Source of the DNA: Mycolicibacterium aurum
GTDB taxonomy: Bacteria > Actinomycetota > Actinomycetes > Mycobacteriales > Mycobacteriaceae
Assembly: GCA_900078775.1 (NCBI GenBank)
Contig: LT549889.1
Coordinates: forward strand, 4,340,001-4,404,000
Length of the DNA: 64,000 bases
Reading direction: 5' to 3'
The translations under genes were made by a program, and so were the position numbers. Shown here in pieces: positions 52,812 through 61,347 of this stretch. Each line of letters starts with the position of its first letter. Position 1 is the first letter of the stretch. Under the pieces are notes generated by a model. It was given only the letters and a program-made list of their open reading frames with translations. It was not told where the DNA came from and searched no databases.

Positions 52812-53482
52812 TGAAGTACAACCTGCGCGAAACACCTTTGCGTGAAGTGAATTCCGCGCTGCACAAGCCGGATATCACCGGTGAGTTCGTCATCGAGGAT
52901 CCCGACGGCGCGCACAATGTGGCCGTCGGCGTCAACGCGCCCGTGCAGATCCGCATCGAGGGGCATGTCGGCTACTACGCGGCCGGGATGAACCAGCAGG
53001 CCGCGATCGTGATCAACGGCAACGCCGGAACGGGTGTCGCCGAGAACATGATGAGCGGCACGGTGCGCGTCACCGGCAACGCTTCACAGTCCGCGGGCGC
53101 CACCGCCCACGGCGGGCTGCTCGTCATCGAAGGCGACGCCGCGGCACGCTGCGGCATCTCGATGAAGGGTGTCGACATCGTGGTCGGCGGCAGCATCGGG
53201 CATATGAGCGCGTTCATGGCCCAGGCCGGCCGCCTGGTGGTCCGCGGGGATGCCGGTGAGGCGCTCGGCGATTCGATCTACGAGGCCCGCATCTACGTGC
53301 GGGGTGCGGTGAGCTCGCTGGGCGCGGACTGCGTCAAGAAGGACATGCGGCCCGAGCATCACGCCGAGCTGGCCGAGTTGCTCGCCGCGGCGGGCTATTC
53401 CGACGAGACCTCGGAGTACACCCGGTACGGCTCGGCCCGCAACCTGTACCACTTCCACGTCGACAACGCCAGCTCCTATTAG
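52799..53482 (+). CDS. GXGXG-domain protein (GltB C-terminal-like; GlxC/MgsB-like)
   Basis: A 227-residue right-handed beta-helix protein equal to the C-terminal domain of glutamate synthase. Repeating turns are visible: INGNAGTGVAENM, VTGNASQSAGATAHGG, IEGDAAARCGISMKG, GSIGHMSAFMAQAG, VRGDAGEALGDS. It has no active site of its own and should scaffold the complex. ATG 52799; overlaps the amidotransferase gene. Confidence 0.87.
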   Translation: MDTVVKYNLRETPLREVNSALHKPDITGEFVIEDPDGAHNVAVGVNAPVQIRIEGHVGYYAAGMNQQAAIVINGNAGTGVAENMMSGTVRVTGNASQSAGATAHGGLLVIEGDAAARCGISMKGVDIVVGGSIGHMSAFMAQAGRLVVRGDAGEALGDSIYEARIYVRGAVSSLGADCVKKDMRPEHHAELAELLAAAGYSDETSEYTRYGSARNLYHFHVDNASSY

Positions 53483-53493
53483 AAAGCCACCTG

Positions 53494-54834
53494 ATGAGCT
53501 CACCTATTGACGACCGGGCCCGGCTGGGCCTGCGCGAATCGGCGACCTTCGACCGGACCACCATCGCCGCCATCCAGCGGGCCGCCGATACCGGCATCTA
53601 CGACATCCGCGGCTGGGGTGCCAAGCGGCCGCTGCCGCACTTCGACGACCTGCTGTTCCTGGGCTCCTCGATGTCGCGGTATCCGCTGGAGGGCTACCGC
53701 GAACGTTGCGGCACCGATGTGGTGCTGGGCGGACGCAACGCCAAACACCCGCTGCACCTGGACATCCCGGTCACCATCGCGGGTATGAGCTTCGGCGCGC
53801 TGTCCGGGCCGGCCAAGGAGGCGCTGGGCCGCGGGGCCAGCGAGGCGGGCACCTCGACAACCACCGGTGACGGCGGGATGACGCCGGAGGAGCGCGGCCA
53901 GAGCAAGCACCTGGTCTACCAGTACCTGCCGTCGCGCTACGGGATGAACCCCGACGACCTGCGCAAGGCCGACGCCATCGAGGTCGTGCTCGGCCAGGGC
54001 GCCAAGCCGGGCGGTGGCGGAATGCTGCTGGGCCAGAAGATCTCCGAGCGGGTCGCCGGGATGCGCACCCTGCCCGAGGGCATCGACCAGCGCAGCGCGT
54101 GCCGGCACCCGGACTGGACCGGCCCGGACGATCTGACCATCAAGATCAACGAACTGCGGGAGATCACCGACTGGGAGAAGCCGATCTACGTCAAGATCGG
54201 CGCGTCACGCACCTACTACGACGTGAAGCTCGCGGTACACGCCGGCGCCGATGTGGTGGTGGTCGACGGTATGCAGGGCGGCACCGCGGCCACCCAGGAG
54301 GTGTTCATCGAGCACGTCGGCATCCCGACACTGGCGGCGATCCCGCAGGCGGTGCAGGCGCTGCAGGAACTCGGTGTGCACCGCGCCGGAAGCAATGGCG
54401 TGCAGCTCATCGTGTCCGGCGGCATCCGCAACGGGGCCGACGTCGCCAAGGCGCTGGCGCTGGGCGCCGACGCGGTCGCGATCGGCACCGCCGCGCTCAT
54501 CGCCCTGGGCGACAACCACCCGCGCTGGGAGTCCGAGTACCAGAAGCTGGGCAGTGCGGCCGGGTTCTACGACGACTTCCAGGACGGCCGAGACCCGTCC
54601 GGGATCAGCACCCAGGATCCGGAACTGGCGGCGCGTTTCGACCCGGTCGAGGGCGGCCGCCGGCTGGCCAATTTCCTGCGGGTGTTGACCATGGAGGCCC
54701 AGACCATCGCCCGGGCCTGCGGCAAGGCACACGTCACGCACCTAGAGCCCGAGGACCTGGTGGCCATCACCATCGAGGCGGCCGCCATGGCGCGGATTCC
54801 GCTGGCCGGTACGAACTGGATTCCGGGGCAGTGA
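53494..54834 (+). CDS. FMN-binding glutamate synthase-like subunit (GlxD/MgsC-like)
   Basis: A 446-residue protein equal to the FMN domain of glutamate synthase. FMN/2-oxoglutarate blocks include GMSFGALSGPAKEALGRGA, GQGAKPGGGGMLLGQKI, IYVKIGAS, VVVDGMQGGTAATQE and SGGIRNGADVAKALALGADAV (regions). The cysteine cluster of full-length GltB is not evident. It would transfer nitrogen or an amine onto 2-oxoglutarate with the two preceding subunits. Confidence 0.88.
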   Translation: MSSPIDDRARLGLRESATFDRTTIAAIQRAADTGIYDIRGWGAKRPLPHFDDLLFLGSSMSRYPLEGYRERCGTDVVLGGRNAKHPLHLDIPVTIAGMSFGALSGPAKEALGRGASEAGTSTTTGDGGMTPEERGQSKHLVYQYLPSRYGMNPDDLRKADAIEVVLGQGAKPGGGGMLLGQKISERVAGMRTLPEGIDQRSACRHPDWTGPDDLTIKINELREITDWEKPIYVKIGASRTYYDVKLAVHAGADVVVVDGMQGGTAATQEVFIEHVGIPTLAAIPQAVQALQELGVHRAGSNGVQLIVSGGIRNGADVAKALALGADAVAIGTAALIALGDNHPRWESEYQKLGSAAGFYDDFQDGRDPSGISTQDPELAARFDPVEGGRRLANFLRVLTMEAQTIARACGKAHVTHLEPEDLVAITIEAAAMARIPLAGTNWIPGQ

Positions 54835-56027
54835 GCGAGACCGCGGACGTCGTCATCGTCGGCGGCGGACTGGAAGGCGCCGCCGCGGCCTGGGCCCTCA
54901 GCCGCCTCGGCGTCACCGATGTGCTTGTCGCCGAGCGTAATACCGTCGGATCCGGGATGACCGGGAAGTCCAGCGGCATCGTGCGCTGCCACTACGGCGT
55001 CAGCTCGCTGGCCGCGATGGCGACCGCCAGCCTCGACGTGTTCGAGAAGCCCGAGCAGTTCCTCGGTGATCACGCCACCGACATCGGTTTCCGGCAGACC
55101 GGCTACGTGGTAGGGGTCGGTGAGCCCAACGTCGGTGCGCTGCGCAACAGCCTGGCCGCCCAGCGTGCGGTCGGCGTGCAGACCGAGGAGATCGGCGCCG
55201 ACAAGGTGGCCGAGTTGTGGCCCTACGCCGACCTCGAGCCGTTCGCGGCGTTCGGCTGGGAGGCCCGCGGCGGGTACGGCGACGCGTATCAGACCGCCCA
55301 GGCGCTGGCCATCTCGGCCCGGACCGCCGGCGCCCGGGTACGGCAGGGTTGCGAGGTCGTCGAGTTGCTCGTCGATGGCGACAAGGTGACCGGGGTCCGG
55401 CTCGCGGACGGCACCGAGGTCTCGGCGGGGACGGTCATCGCCGCCACCGGCGCCTGGACCCGACCGTTCCTGGCGCCCTACGGCGTCGACGTCCCGATCC
55501 GCGTGGTCCGCGAGCAGATCGTCACCATCTCACCGGGGGAGCCGATCGGAGAAGTCCCGGTGTTCTCCGATCTGGTCTCGCTGCAGTACGTCCGCGCCGA
55601 GCTGGGTGGCGAGATCCTCTTCGGCAACAGCGATCTCGCGCACAGTGAGATCGCGGACCCGGACGACTATCTGAACCGGGCCACCGAGGAGTTCATCGAT
55701 CTGACCGTGGAGAAGGTGGGCACCCGCTTCCCGGGATTCCCGAACGCGTCGATCACGGGCAGTTATGCCGGCTGCTACGACGTCACCCCGGACTGGAACC
55801 CGGTGATCTCCAAGACCGGCGTCGATGGTCTCATCGTCGCGGCGGGCTTCAGCGGGCACGGCTTCAAGATCGCACCCGCGGTGGGCCGGCTGGTCGCCGA
55901 CCTGGTGGTCGACGGCCGCAGCTCGGACCCGCGGATCCCCGAGTCGGACTTCCGGTTGTCCCGGTTCGCCGAGGACGAGCTGCTCAAGAGCCCCTATCCC
56001 TATGTCGGGGCCGGCGAGATGCGCTGA
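54831..56027 (+). CDS. FAD-dependent oxidoreductase of the sarcosine/N-methylglutamate oxidase type
   Basis: A 398-residue DAO-family flavoenzyme similar to SoxB/MgdA. The FAD loop is VIVGGGLEGAAAAW (residues 8-21), the substrate/flavin loop SSGIVRCHYG, and the C-terminal FAD block GFSGHGFKIAP. It overlaps the previous gene by 4 bases (GTGA), so it belongs to the pathway. It could oxidise an N-alkylglutamate made upstream back to glutamate plus aldehyde. The other subunits of sarcosine/NMG dehydrogenase (alpha, gamma, delta) are absent. Confidence 0.82.
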   Translation: MSETADVVIVGGGLEGAAAAWALSRLGVTDVLVAERNTVGSGMTGKSSGIVRCHYGVSSLAAMATASLDVFEKPEQFLGDHATDIGFRQTGYVVGVGEPNVGALRNSLAAQRAVGVQTEEIGADKVAELWPYADLEPFAAFGWEARGGYGDAYQTAQALAISARTAGARVRQGCEVVELLVDGDKVTGVRLADGTEVSAGTVIAATGAWTRPFLAPYGVDVPIRVVREQIVTISPGEPIGEVPVFSDLVSLQYVRAELGGEILFGNSDLAHSEIADPDDYLNRATEEFIDLTVEKVGTRFPGFPNASITGSYAGCYDVTPDWNPVISKTGVDGLIVAAGFSGHGFKIAPAVGRLVADLVVDGRSSDPRIPESDFRLSRFAEDELLKSPYPYVGAGEMR

Positions 56028-56113
56028 ACCGGGCTCGCAACCCGAGCGCCGATGGACTTTGGAAATCGTGGTTGCCCTAGCAGGATGGAGGGCAGCCGCG
56101 AGACAGGAGAGCT

Positions 56114-56761
56114 GTGAGCGACCAACCGCTGCTTCGCAATGAGTCCGGAACCGCTCGGGAACGGAATCCGCACGAACCGGTCGACGAGCTGGAGTTCGAG
56201 GCCGCGATCGGCCGGAATGTGCGCCAGTTGCGCCGGCAGCATGGGCTCACCGTGGCCGACATGGCGGCCCGGGTCGGCATCTCCAAGGCGATGATGTCCA
56301 AGATCGAGAACGCCCAGACCTCCTGCAGCCTGTCCACGCTGGCGCTGCTGGCGCGCGGGCTCGACGTGCCGGTGACCAGTCTGTTCCGCGGGGCGGATGT
56401 GGAGCGGCCGGCGGCGTTCGTGAAGGCGGGCACCGGTGCCGAGATCGTGCGCAACGGCACCAAGCAGGGCCATGAATATCAGCTGCTCAGCTCGCTGCGC
56501 GGGGAGCACAAGCGCCTCGAATGCCTGCACGTGACGCTCACCGAGAAGAGCCAGACCTATCCGCTGTTCCAGCATCCCGGCACCGAGTTCATCTACATGC
56601 TCGAAGGGGTGATGGACTACAGCCACAGCCGGTCGGTGTACCGGCTGCATCCGGGGGACTCCCTCCAGATGGACGGCGAGGGGGCGCACGGGCCGGTGGA
56701 TCTGGTGGAGTTACCGATCCGGTTCCTGTCGGTGATCGCGTTCCCGGACTCTCAGGTCTAG
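56114..56761 (+). CDS. XRE-cupin transcription regulator
   Basis: A 215-residue regulator with an N-terminal Cro/cI-type HTH (about residues 32-88, GLTVADMAARVGISKAMMSKIE) and a C-terminal cupin (YPLFQHPGTEFIYMLEG, then LHPGDSLQMDG). This PuuR-like design senses small metabolites such as amines. It lies 86 bases downstream of the oxidoreductase on the same strand and probably controls the cluster. Start GTG 56114 with AGGAGA upstream. Confidence 0.87.
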   Translation: MSDQPLLRNESGTARERNPHEPVDELEFEAAIGRNVRQLRRQHGLTVADMAARVGISKAMMSKIENAQTSCSLSTLALLARGLDVPVTSLFRGADVERPAAFVKAGTGAEIVRNGTKQGHEYQLLSSLRGEHKRLECLHVTLTEKSQTYPLFQHPGTEFIYMLEGVMDYSHSRSVYRLHPGDSLQMDGEGAHGPVDLVELPIRFLSVIAFPDSQV

Positions 56762-57021
56762 CGCGGGGTGCCGCGGTCGGTGCCCGGCTGCACGATGAGG
56801 CGATGGTCCTGTTCGCGCCGCCGGCAGGACTCCGCGAAAGCGCACGCGGCCGTTGGGTCAGAGCGGAATTCGTCGAACTCGGCGGGCGAAAGTTCGTAAT
56901 GTTCCTCGTAATCCACCATGCGGGAGCTCACCGGGATGGATAGGTAACGACGGCCGGATGCCGTCTCGGCGCCGATCGCGTAGCGGTGTTGCCGGGAGAC
57001 GAAGGCGTCATCAAAGTGCAC
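56758..57021 (-). CDS. Small hypothetical protein
   Basis: An 87-residue open frame that I do not recognise. It is rich in charged and aromatic residues (MVDYEEHYELSPAEFDEFR) with one Cys pair region (ACAFAESCRRRE) and no membrane helix. Start is GTG 57021. Its stop overlaps the XRE-cupin stop on the other strand by 4 bases. It is the last gene downstream of the ESX toxin locus on this strand (57 bases after the 269-residue gene) and may be part of it. Confidence 0.6.
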   Translation of the reverse strand: MHFDDAFVSRQHRYAIGAETASGRRYLSIPVSSRMVDYEEHYELSPAEFDEFRSDPTAACAFAESCRRREQDHRLIVQPGTDRGTPR

Positions 57022-57078
57022 AGCGGCTCCTGCACCGTTCTCGTACCGACGTCATCAATACGGTCGCACATCCGGCCA

Positions 57079-57888
57079 CTAGCTGACCAGCTGATTCTCC
57101 ACACCTTGCACGTTCGTCAGTCGGTCGGCGCTCACGTCAAGCTCGTACACCGCAGATTCGACCAAACCGGCCCCCACCCGCTGCGCGGCCACTGGATCGT
57201 CGGTCAGCAGCAGCACTTCGGCCCGGCCTCCGGCGTTCCGCAATAAACGGACCGGGACACCGTCCAACTGTGCGGTGAAGACCCGCTCGAAGACCTCGCA
57301 CTCGAACAATGGGACGGTGGATGACCACACCCGCGGATGGACCAGTTCGAATCCGGTCGGCCCCTGGTCGGAAACGCTGGTCAGTAGCACGCTGTCTGCG
57401 ACCACGTCAGCGTAGAACTCGCCACCCCGCCACCGGGCCAAGGTTCCGACGACCGGGCTGGGAGGCCGCCACTGCTGCGCGCCGACCCATCCCCTGGCGG
57501 CACCCTCATAGCGCGAAAGTCGCTTCTGTTCACCGTCATAGCGGATTCGCCAATACTCAGCCCCGTACGAATATCGGGTACGGCTCAAGTTCCATACCTG
57601 AGCCAGCGAGTCACCGCGCAGAAACCCGTTGGGGAACGTCGGCCACGGCCGGTCTGCGCTTGCCGGCGTTGAGAACACCGCCAACCGAGGTTGTTCGAAG
57701 CGAACCACGTCGACGAACTCGGGCGCACCCTCTACTCCGTATGCCGCCAGAACGTCTGCGGGCGTTCGCAGCCCGGCAACGGCAGATGCTGCGGTCACGT
57801 ATCCACCGACGTGGTCCGCACCTTGCTGCACGATCGCCGATGCCGTCGGCGCATTGAGAAGCTTCTGCAGTACGAGTAGTTCAGGCAC
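57079..57888 (-). CDS. Hypothetical protein of the ESX toxin locus
   Basis: A 269-residue soluble protein that I cannot assign. No signal peptide, membrane helix or enzyme motif is seen. The centre is rich in Tyr, Trp and Arg (YSYGAEYWRIRYDGEQ), and the C-terminal part has regular beta/alpha alternation (VPVRLLRNAGGRAEVLLLTDD). It begins with GTG 57888 and overlaps the 137-residue gene by 8 bases, so it is translated with it. It could be a second immunity protein, or a chaperone; it does not look like EspG. Confidence 0.7.
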   Translation of the reverse strand: MPELLVLQKLLNAPTASAIVQQGADHVGGYVTAASAVAGLRTPADVLAAYGVEGAPEFVDVVRFEQPRLAVFSTPASADRPWPTFPNGFLRGDSLAQVWNLSRTRYSYGAEYWRIRYDGEQKRLSRYEGAARGWVGAQQWRPPSPVVGTLARWRGGEFYADVVADSVLLTSVSDQGPTGFELVHPRVWSSTVPLFECEVFERVFTAQLDGVPVRLLRNAGGRAEVLLLTDDPVAAQRVGAGLVESAVYELDVSADRLTNVQGVENQLVS

Positions 57889-58294
57889 GGCGGATTTCCT
57901 CCACCTGGATATCGCTGAACTCCCCCGGTTCGAAGGAACCGGTCCACCCCATGTATTGGTCTCCCTTCAACCCCAGTTCGCGAGCCACACTGGGCGGGCC
58001 CACGAACTCGACTGCAATCCGTCCGCTCGGAAGACGCCTGTCCAGCAACACGACATGTCCCGCGACCTTGCCGCTGACACGTTGGTGAACGATGCCCTCC
58101 AGTACAGATCGCGGGACCTTCACCCACGAACGCGTGGAGCCGGGTCCGGACGGAATCTCGCCGCGACCGATCGCGTCCGGGATGTCGGCACCAGGCTCAT
58201 CCAGGAGTGCTACCCACGCTTCGTCGCTGAAAAGGATAGGAACTCGTCGCCCGCGATACTCCGCCAATGCGGACGTTACGGGAATCTCATTCAT
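57881..58294 (-). CDS. Candidate immunity protein for the CpnT-like toxin
   Basis: A 137-residue soluble, slightly acidic protein without a recognised domain (MNEIPVTSALAEYRGRR to DIQVEEIRRA). It overlaps the 3' end of the toxin gene by 8 bases. In M. tuberculosis the gene directly downstream of cpnT encodes the immunity factor IFT, so position makes this the first candidate for neutralising the toxin domain. No sequence likeness to IFT was noticed, as expected if the toxin domain differs. Confidence 0.7.
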   Translation of the reverse strand: MNEIPVTSALAEYRGRRVPILFSDEAWVALLDEPGADIPDAIGRGEIPSGPGSTRSWVKVPRSVLEGIVHQRVSGKVAGHVVLLDRRLPSGRIAVEFVGPPSVARELGLKGDQYMGWTGSFEPGEFSDIQVEEIRRA

Positions 58295-61052
58295 GGTTCC
58301 CCTGCTTCAGCCATGACCCACCTCTGAAAACGGCCACTAGTCGTTGAGTTCCATCGTCAAGTACCTCCCACATCTCAGCACCGTCACGCATTCTTGTGCC
58401 AGTGGCAAAGTACTCGGGAATGATGTCGTCACCCGATTTGGTGAATCCGTTGCCCGTAAACGGATCATCCCACGAGTCGTAGCGATTGCTTCCTCCCATG
58501 TCTGAGTTTCGCGGAACGTCGTACGTTCCAGGAGACTCCAGATCCGCCTGAAAGCGAATGATGTGGGCACCGGCATCGTTAGGGGAATAGGGCGTATCGA
58601 TGTAGTCCAATCGCAGGCCATCATGAATTTGTCCAGGCGTCCCGAGATGCGAAGTATCTCCCGCTACCGTTACTGATCCTCCGACTCCATCGACATTGAA
58701 CTCCTCATTCGGTGGATTCAGATAATCCTCAGCCCGGCTGGGATGAAAATTGCCGTCGGCGTCGAAGTATCCAGGTGGAATCACCTTCTGCATGACAGTG
58801 TCCGGGCCCGGCGAAGGTAAGTCATCGCGTACGGCATTGATCAGGTTCCGGTCGTCCGGCGTCAGCGTGTCCGTGGGCCGCTGTACCAGGTCGATGAAAT
58901 CGCTGCGGCTGACGCCATGCCTTTCCAGCGCATCCGTCACACGCTGGTTGTCTACGAGTTGTTCGGGCGCGAATGACGTTTGGTGGGAAGATCCATCAGT
59001 CATCGAGTAAATCCGGCCATCACCGTCGGTTCTAGGCGAGCCGGGGTCAACCGGATGCTGGGCGTTGCCGGGTAGCTCCGAGTCGCCACCGTCGCGCGGA
59101 CCCTCGTCAGCAGAACCGTCGGGACTTAAAGACCCACCGTCCGGCACCGACCCCGATCCACTCGACGAGGCACCACCAGGCCCGTCCCCATTGCCCGACG
59201 GCGCATCACCTGAACCCGCGCCGCCGCCGCCCGAGGAGGAGCCAATCGGGCTCGGCGTATCCGTAGACGGAGTAGCGGGCGCGGGCGACGGCGCGCCGCC
59301 ATCGGGTCCCGAGCCCGACCCACCTGACGCGGAACCACCCGTCGGGACCGGCGCATTTGACGACGGACCGTCACCACCGCCATTCGGGGATCCACCGGTA
59401 GGGGCTGAGCCGCCGCTCGGCGAGCCGCCACCTGACGCTCCACCGTTCGACGACCCCGGCCCGGACCCGTTGGGCGAGTCCCCGGTCGGCGCGTGCCCAC
59501 CGCCGGCTCCCGAACCCGGCGACGCCGAGGACGGCGTCCCGGCGCCCGGGTCCACACTCTGCGGACGCATCGGCGCGTCCGAGCCACCGGGAGTCAACAC
59601 CGATTCCGGAATCCCTGGCGGCCTATCGAACGCCGGGATGTCCGGCGCACCAGGTGTATCGGGTAGCCGGGGCATGTCGGGTGTGCGGTTACCACCTAGT
59701 CCCGGCAGCTTGCTCAGCGAGCCGCTGTTCACCTTGTCGAGCAGGTGCCGGGTCCCGCTCAAGCCCTTGGCGACCGCCCCGCCCTTGGCCAGCGCACCGC
59801 CGGGGACGAACAGCGACCCGACATTGAACGCGGCTTCGCCGAACCCGCGCCCCGGGTTGTCGCCCTGCCACTGCTCCAACGCGATGAACTGGCTGCCCAT
59901 CTCGGCGAGCACCCCGGGGGCCTTGGACGGGTCCTGGGCGAGCATCACCGCGGTCTCGGCCAGCCCCTTCCAGGTGTCGGCATCTGCGAGAGCGACTGTG
60001 CCGGAGACTAATCCGATCAACCCGGACACCGCCCCGACCTGGATGTCGGTGTACAGCTTGACGCCGTCGGCCAGCCGGTTGCCGAGCCCCTCACCGAATG
60101 CCCCCACCAGCACCGGGCGTATCCACTTCTGGAACGAGTCGGCGGCCTCCCCGAGCAGCGTCTTCAACTCGTCGAGCAGGCCCATGACGCCCTTGACCTG
60201 ATTCTGGAAGTTTTCCAGAACCGTGCTGACGTCCTCGGCGATCTCCCGCAGGACCTTGTCCCCGTCTCCGGTGAGGAATCCGGTGACAGTGTCGACCAGT
60301 CCACCCACCGAGATCCGGTCCAGAAGGCTGCGGATCGCGTCCTGGGTCTCCTGCACGCCGGCCGCGAAATCACTGATGGTGGTGGCGAACCCGCTGGCGA
60401 ACGCGGCCAGATCCTTGACCCCGGTGCCCAAATCCGCCAGCGCCGACTTGATGGTGCCCTTTTCCGGGATGTCCTGGGCATCGACCAGGCCCTTGGCTGC
60501 GGCCAACGCCGGCTCGAACACCGTCAGCCCCTGCCCGATGTTGCGCCATTGCGCGGCAGTCAGATTCATCATCGCGGCATTGCCGGTGGGCCAGGTCATC
60601 GCCGCCCCGGCCATGATCCCGAAGCCCGGGATCATCCGCAGGAACGGGGTGATCAGCCACCACTTGGTCGGCGGCGGAACGATAGTTCCGTTGGGGCCGT
60701 ATGGCGCATCGCCGGCCGCGGTCTGGGCCGGGTCACCGCTGCCACCTCCGGCCGGACCGGGTCCGCCCGGAGCCGACGCCGCGTCAGCGTTGCGATAGTT
60801 GTAGCCGGTCGCCTCCAACAGGACGCCGACGCTCTTGAACGCATTCGCCGCGTCGGCCAGCCCTTTGGCGAAGTCATCAGCCTGCCGCCCGTAGCCGATG
60901 CCGAAGTTCAGGCCGGCGGGGTCCGAACCGGAGGCGATGCCGCCGGACAGCACCTGGCTCATCGCGTCCGACAACGCACTGAGTTGCTCCCCCAGCGACC
61001 CGACCTGCTTGCCCGCATCGATCAGCTGCTGCGGCTCTACCTCGATCCGCAC
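58287..61052 (-). CDS. CpnT-like ESX-exported protein with unrecognised C-terminal toxin domain
   Basis: A 921-residue polymorphic toxin. Residues 1 to about 450 resemble the N-terminal domain of M. tuberculosis CpnT (SDPAGLNFGIGYGRQADDF; EKGTIKSAL; FGEAAFNVGSLFVPGG), the part linked to export/pore formation. Residues ~450-672 are a Gly/Ser/Pro-rich linker. The last ~245 residues should carry the activity but do not look like the NAD-cleaving TNT domain of CpnT; landmarks are TFAPEQL-type start, PPGYFDADGNFHPSRAEDY, HIIRFQADLE and DDIIPEYFATGTRMRDGAE. It begins with GTG 61052, 4 bases after the EsxE-like gene, and overlaps the candidate immunity gene by 8. Confidence 0.82.
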   Translation of the reverse strand: MRIEVEPQQLIDAGKQVGSLGEQLSALSDAMSQVLSGGIASGSDPAGLNFGIGYGRQADDFAKGLADAANAFKSVGVLLEATGYNYRNADAASAPGGPGPAGGGSGDPAQTAAGDAPYGPNGTIVPPPTKWWLITPFLRMIPGFGIMAGAAMTWPTGNAAMMNLTAAQWRNIGQGLTVFEPALAAAKGLVDAQDIPEKGTIKSALADLGTGVKDLAAFASGFATTISDFAAGVQETQDAIRSLLDRISVGGLVDTVTGFLTGDGDKVLREIAEDVSTVLENFQNQVKGVMGLLDELKTLLGEAADSFQKWIRPVLVGAFGEGLGNRLADGVKLYTDIQVGAVSGLIGLVSGTVALADADTWKGLAETAVMLAQDPSKAPGVLAEMGSQFIALEQWQGDNPGRGFGEAAFNVGSLFVPGGALAKGGAVAKGLSGTRHLLDKVNSGSLSKLPGLGGNRTPDMPRLPDTPGAPDIPAFDRPPGIPESVLTPGGSDAPMRPQSVDPGAGTPSSASPGSGAGGGHAPTGDSPNGSGPGSSNGGASGGGSPSGGSAPTGGSPNGGGDGPSSNAPVPTGGSASGGSGSGPDGGAPSPAPATPSTDTPSPIGSSSGGGGAGSGDAPSGNGDGPGGASSSGSGSVPDGGSLSPDGSADEGPRDGGDSELPGNAQHPVDPGSPRTDGDGRIYSMTDGSSHQTSFAPEQLVDNQRVTDALERHGVSRSDFIDLVQRPTDTLTPDDRNLINAVRDDLPSPGPDTVMQKVIPPGYFDADGNFHPSRAEDYLNPPNEEFNVDGVGGSVTVAGDTSHLGTPGQIHDGLRLDYIDTPYSPNDAGAHIIRFQADLESPGTYDVPRNSDMGGSNRYDSWDDPFTGNGFTKSGDDIIPEYFATGTRMRDGAEMWEVLDDGTQRLVAVFRGGSWLKQGNHE

Positions 61053-61056
61053 GCGA

Positions 61057-61347
61057 TCAGCCCGCCCACATCTTTCCGTTCTTGTCGACGGCGTCGGTGT
61101 AGTTCTTGTGTGCGTTCTCGGCGGCCTTGCGCAGCTGCTCCAACGACGTCTTCATCTGTTCGGCTCCGTCGTTCCACTGCCGCTGCGACTCCGCCTGCGC
61201 CTCGGCCCCCTCGCCCGCCCAGTTGGCCCGCAGGGCCGCCATTGCCTGGTCGATCTCCTCCAGGACCTCGGTGACGTCGCGACCGAACTCAGCCATGTGA
61301 TCGATGGCACCCTGCAGCGCAGGGAAGTCCACCACCAGCTTCGGCAT
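61057..61347 (-). CDS. esxE: EsxE-like WXG100 protein
   Basis: A 96-residue WXG100 protein with WAG in the hairpin turn (ALRANWAGEGAEAQAES) and two long helices. Blocks HMAEFGRDV, GEGAEAQAESQRQW and AHKNYTDAVDKN match EsxE (Rv3904c) closely. It should pair with the EsxF-like protein and help secrete the CpnT-like toxin by a type VII system. ATG 61347 shares one base region with the EsxF-like stop (TGATG). Confidence 0.88.
   Translation of the reverse strand: MPKLVVDFPALQGAIDHMAEFGRDVTEVLEEIDQAMAALRANWAGEGAEAQAESQRQWNDGAEQMKTSLEQLRKAAENAHKNYTDAVDKNGKMWAG

Noticed and set aside
59065..60201. 378-codon Pro-rich open frame on the plus strand opposite the toxin linker
   Set aside because: Mirror image of the Gly/Ser/Pro-rich linker codons; no start signal or domain.
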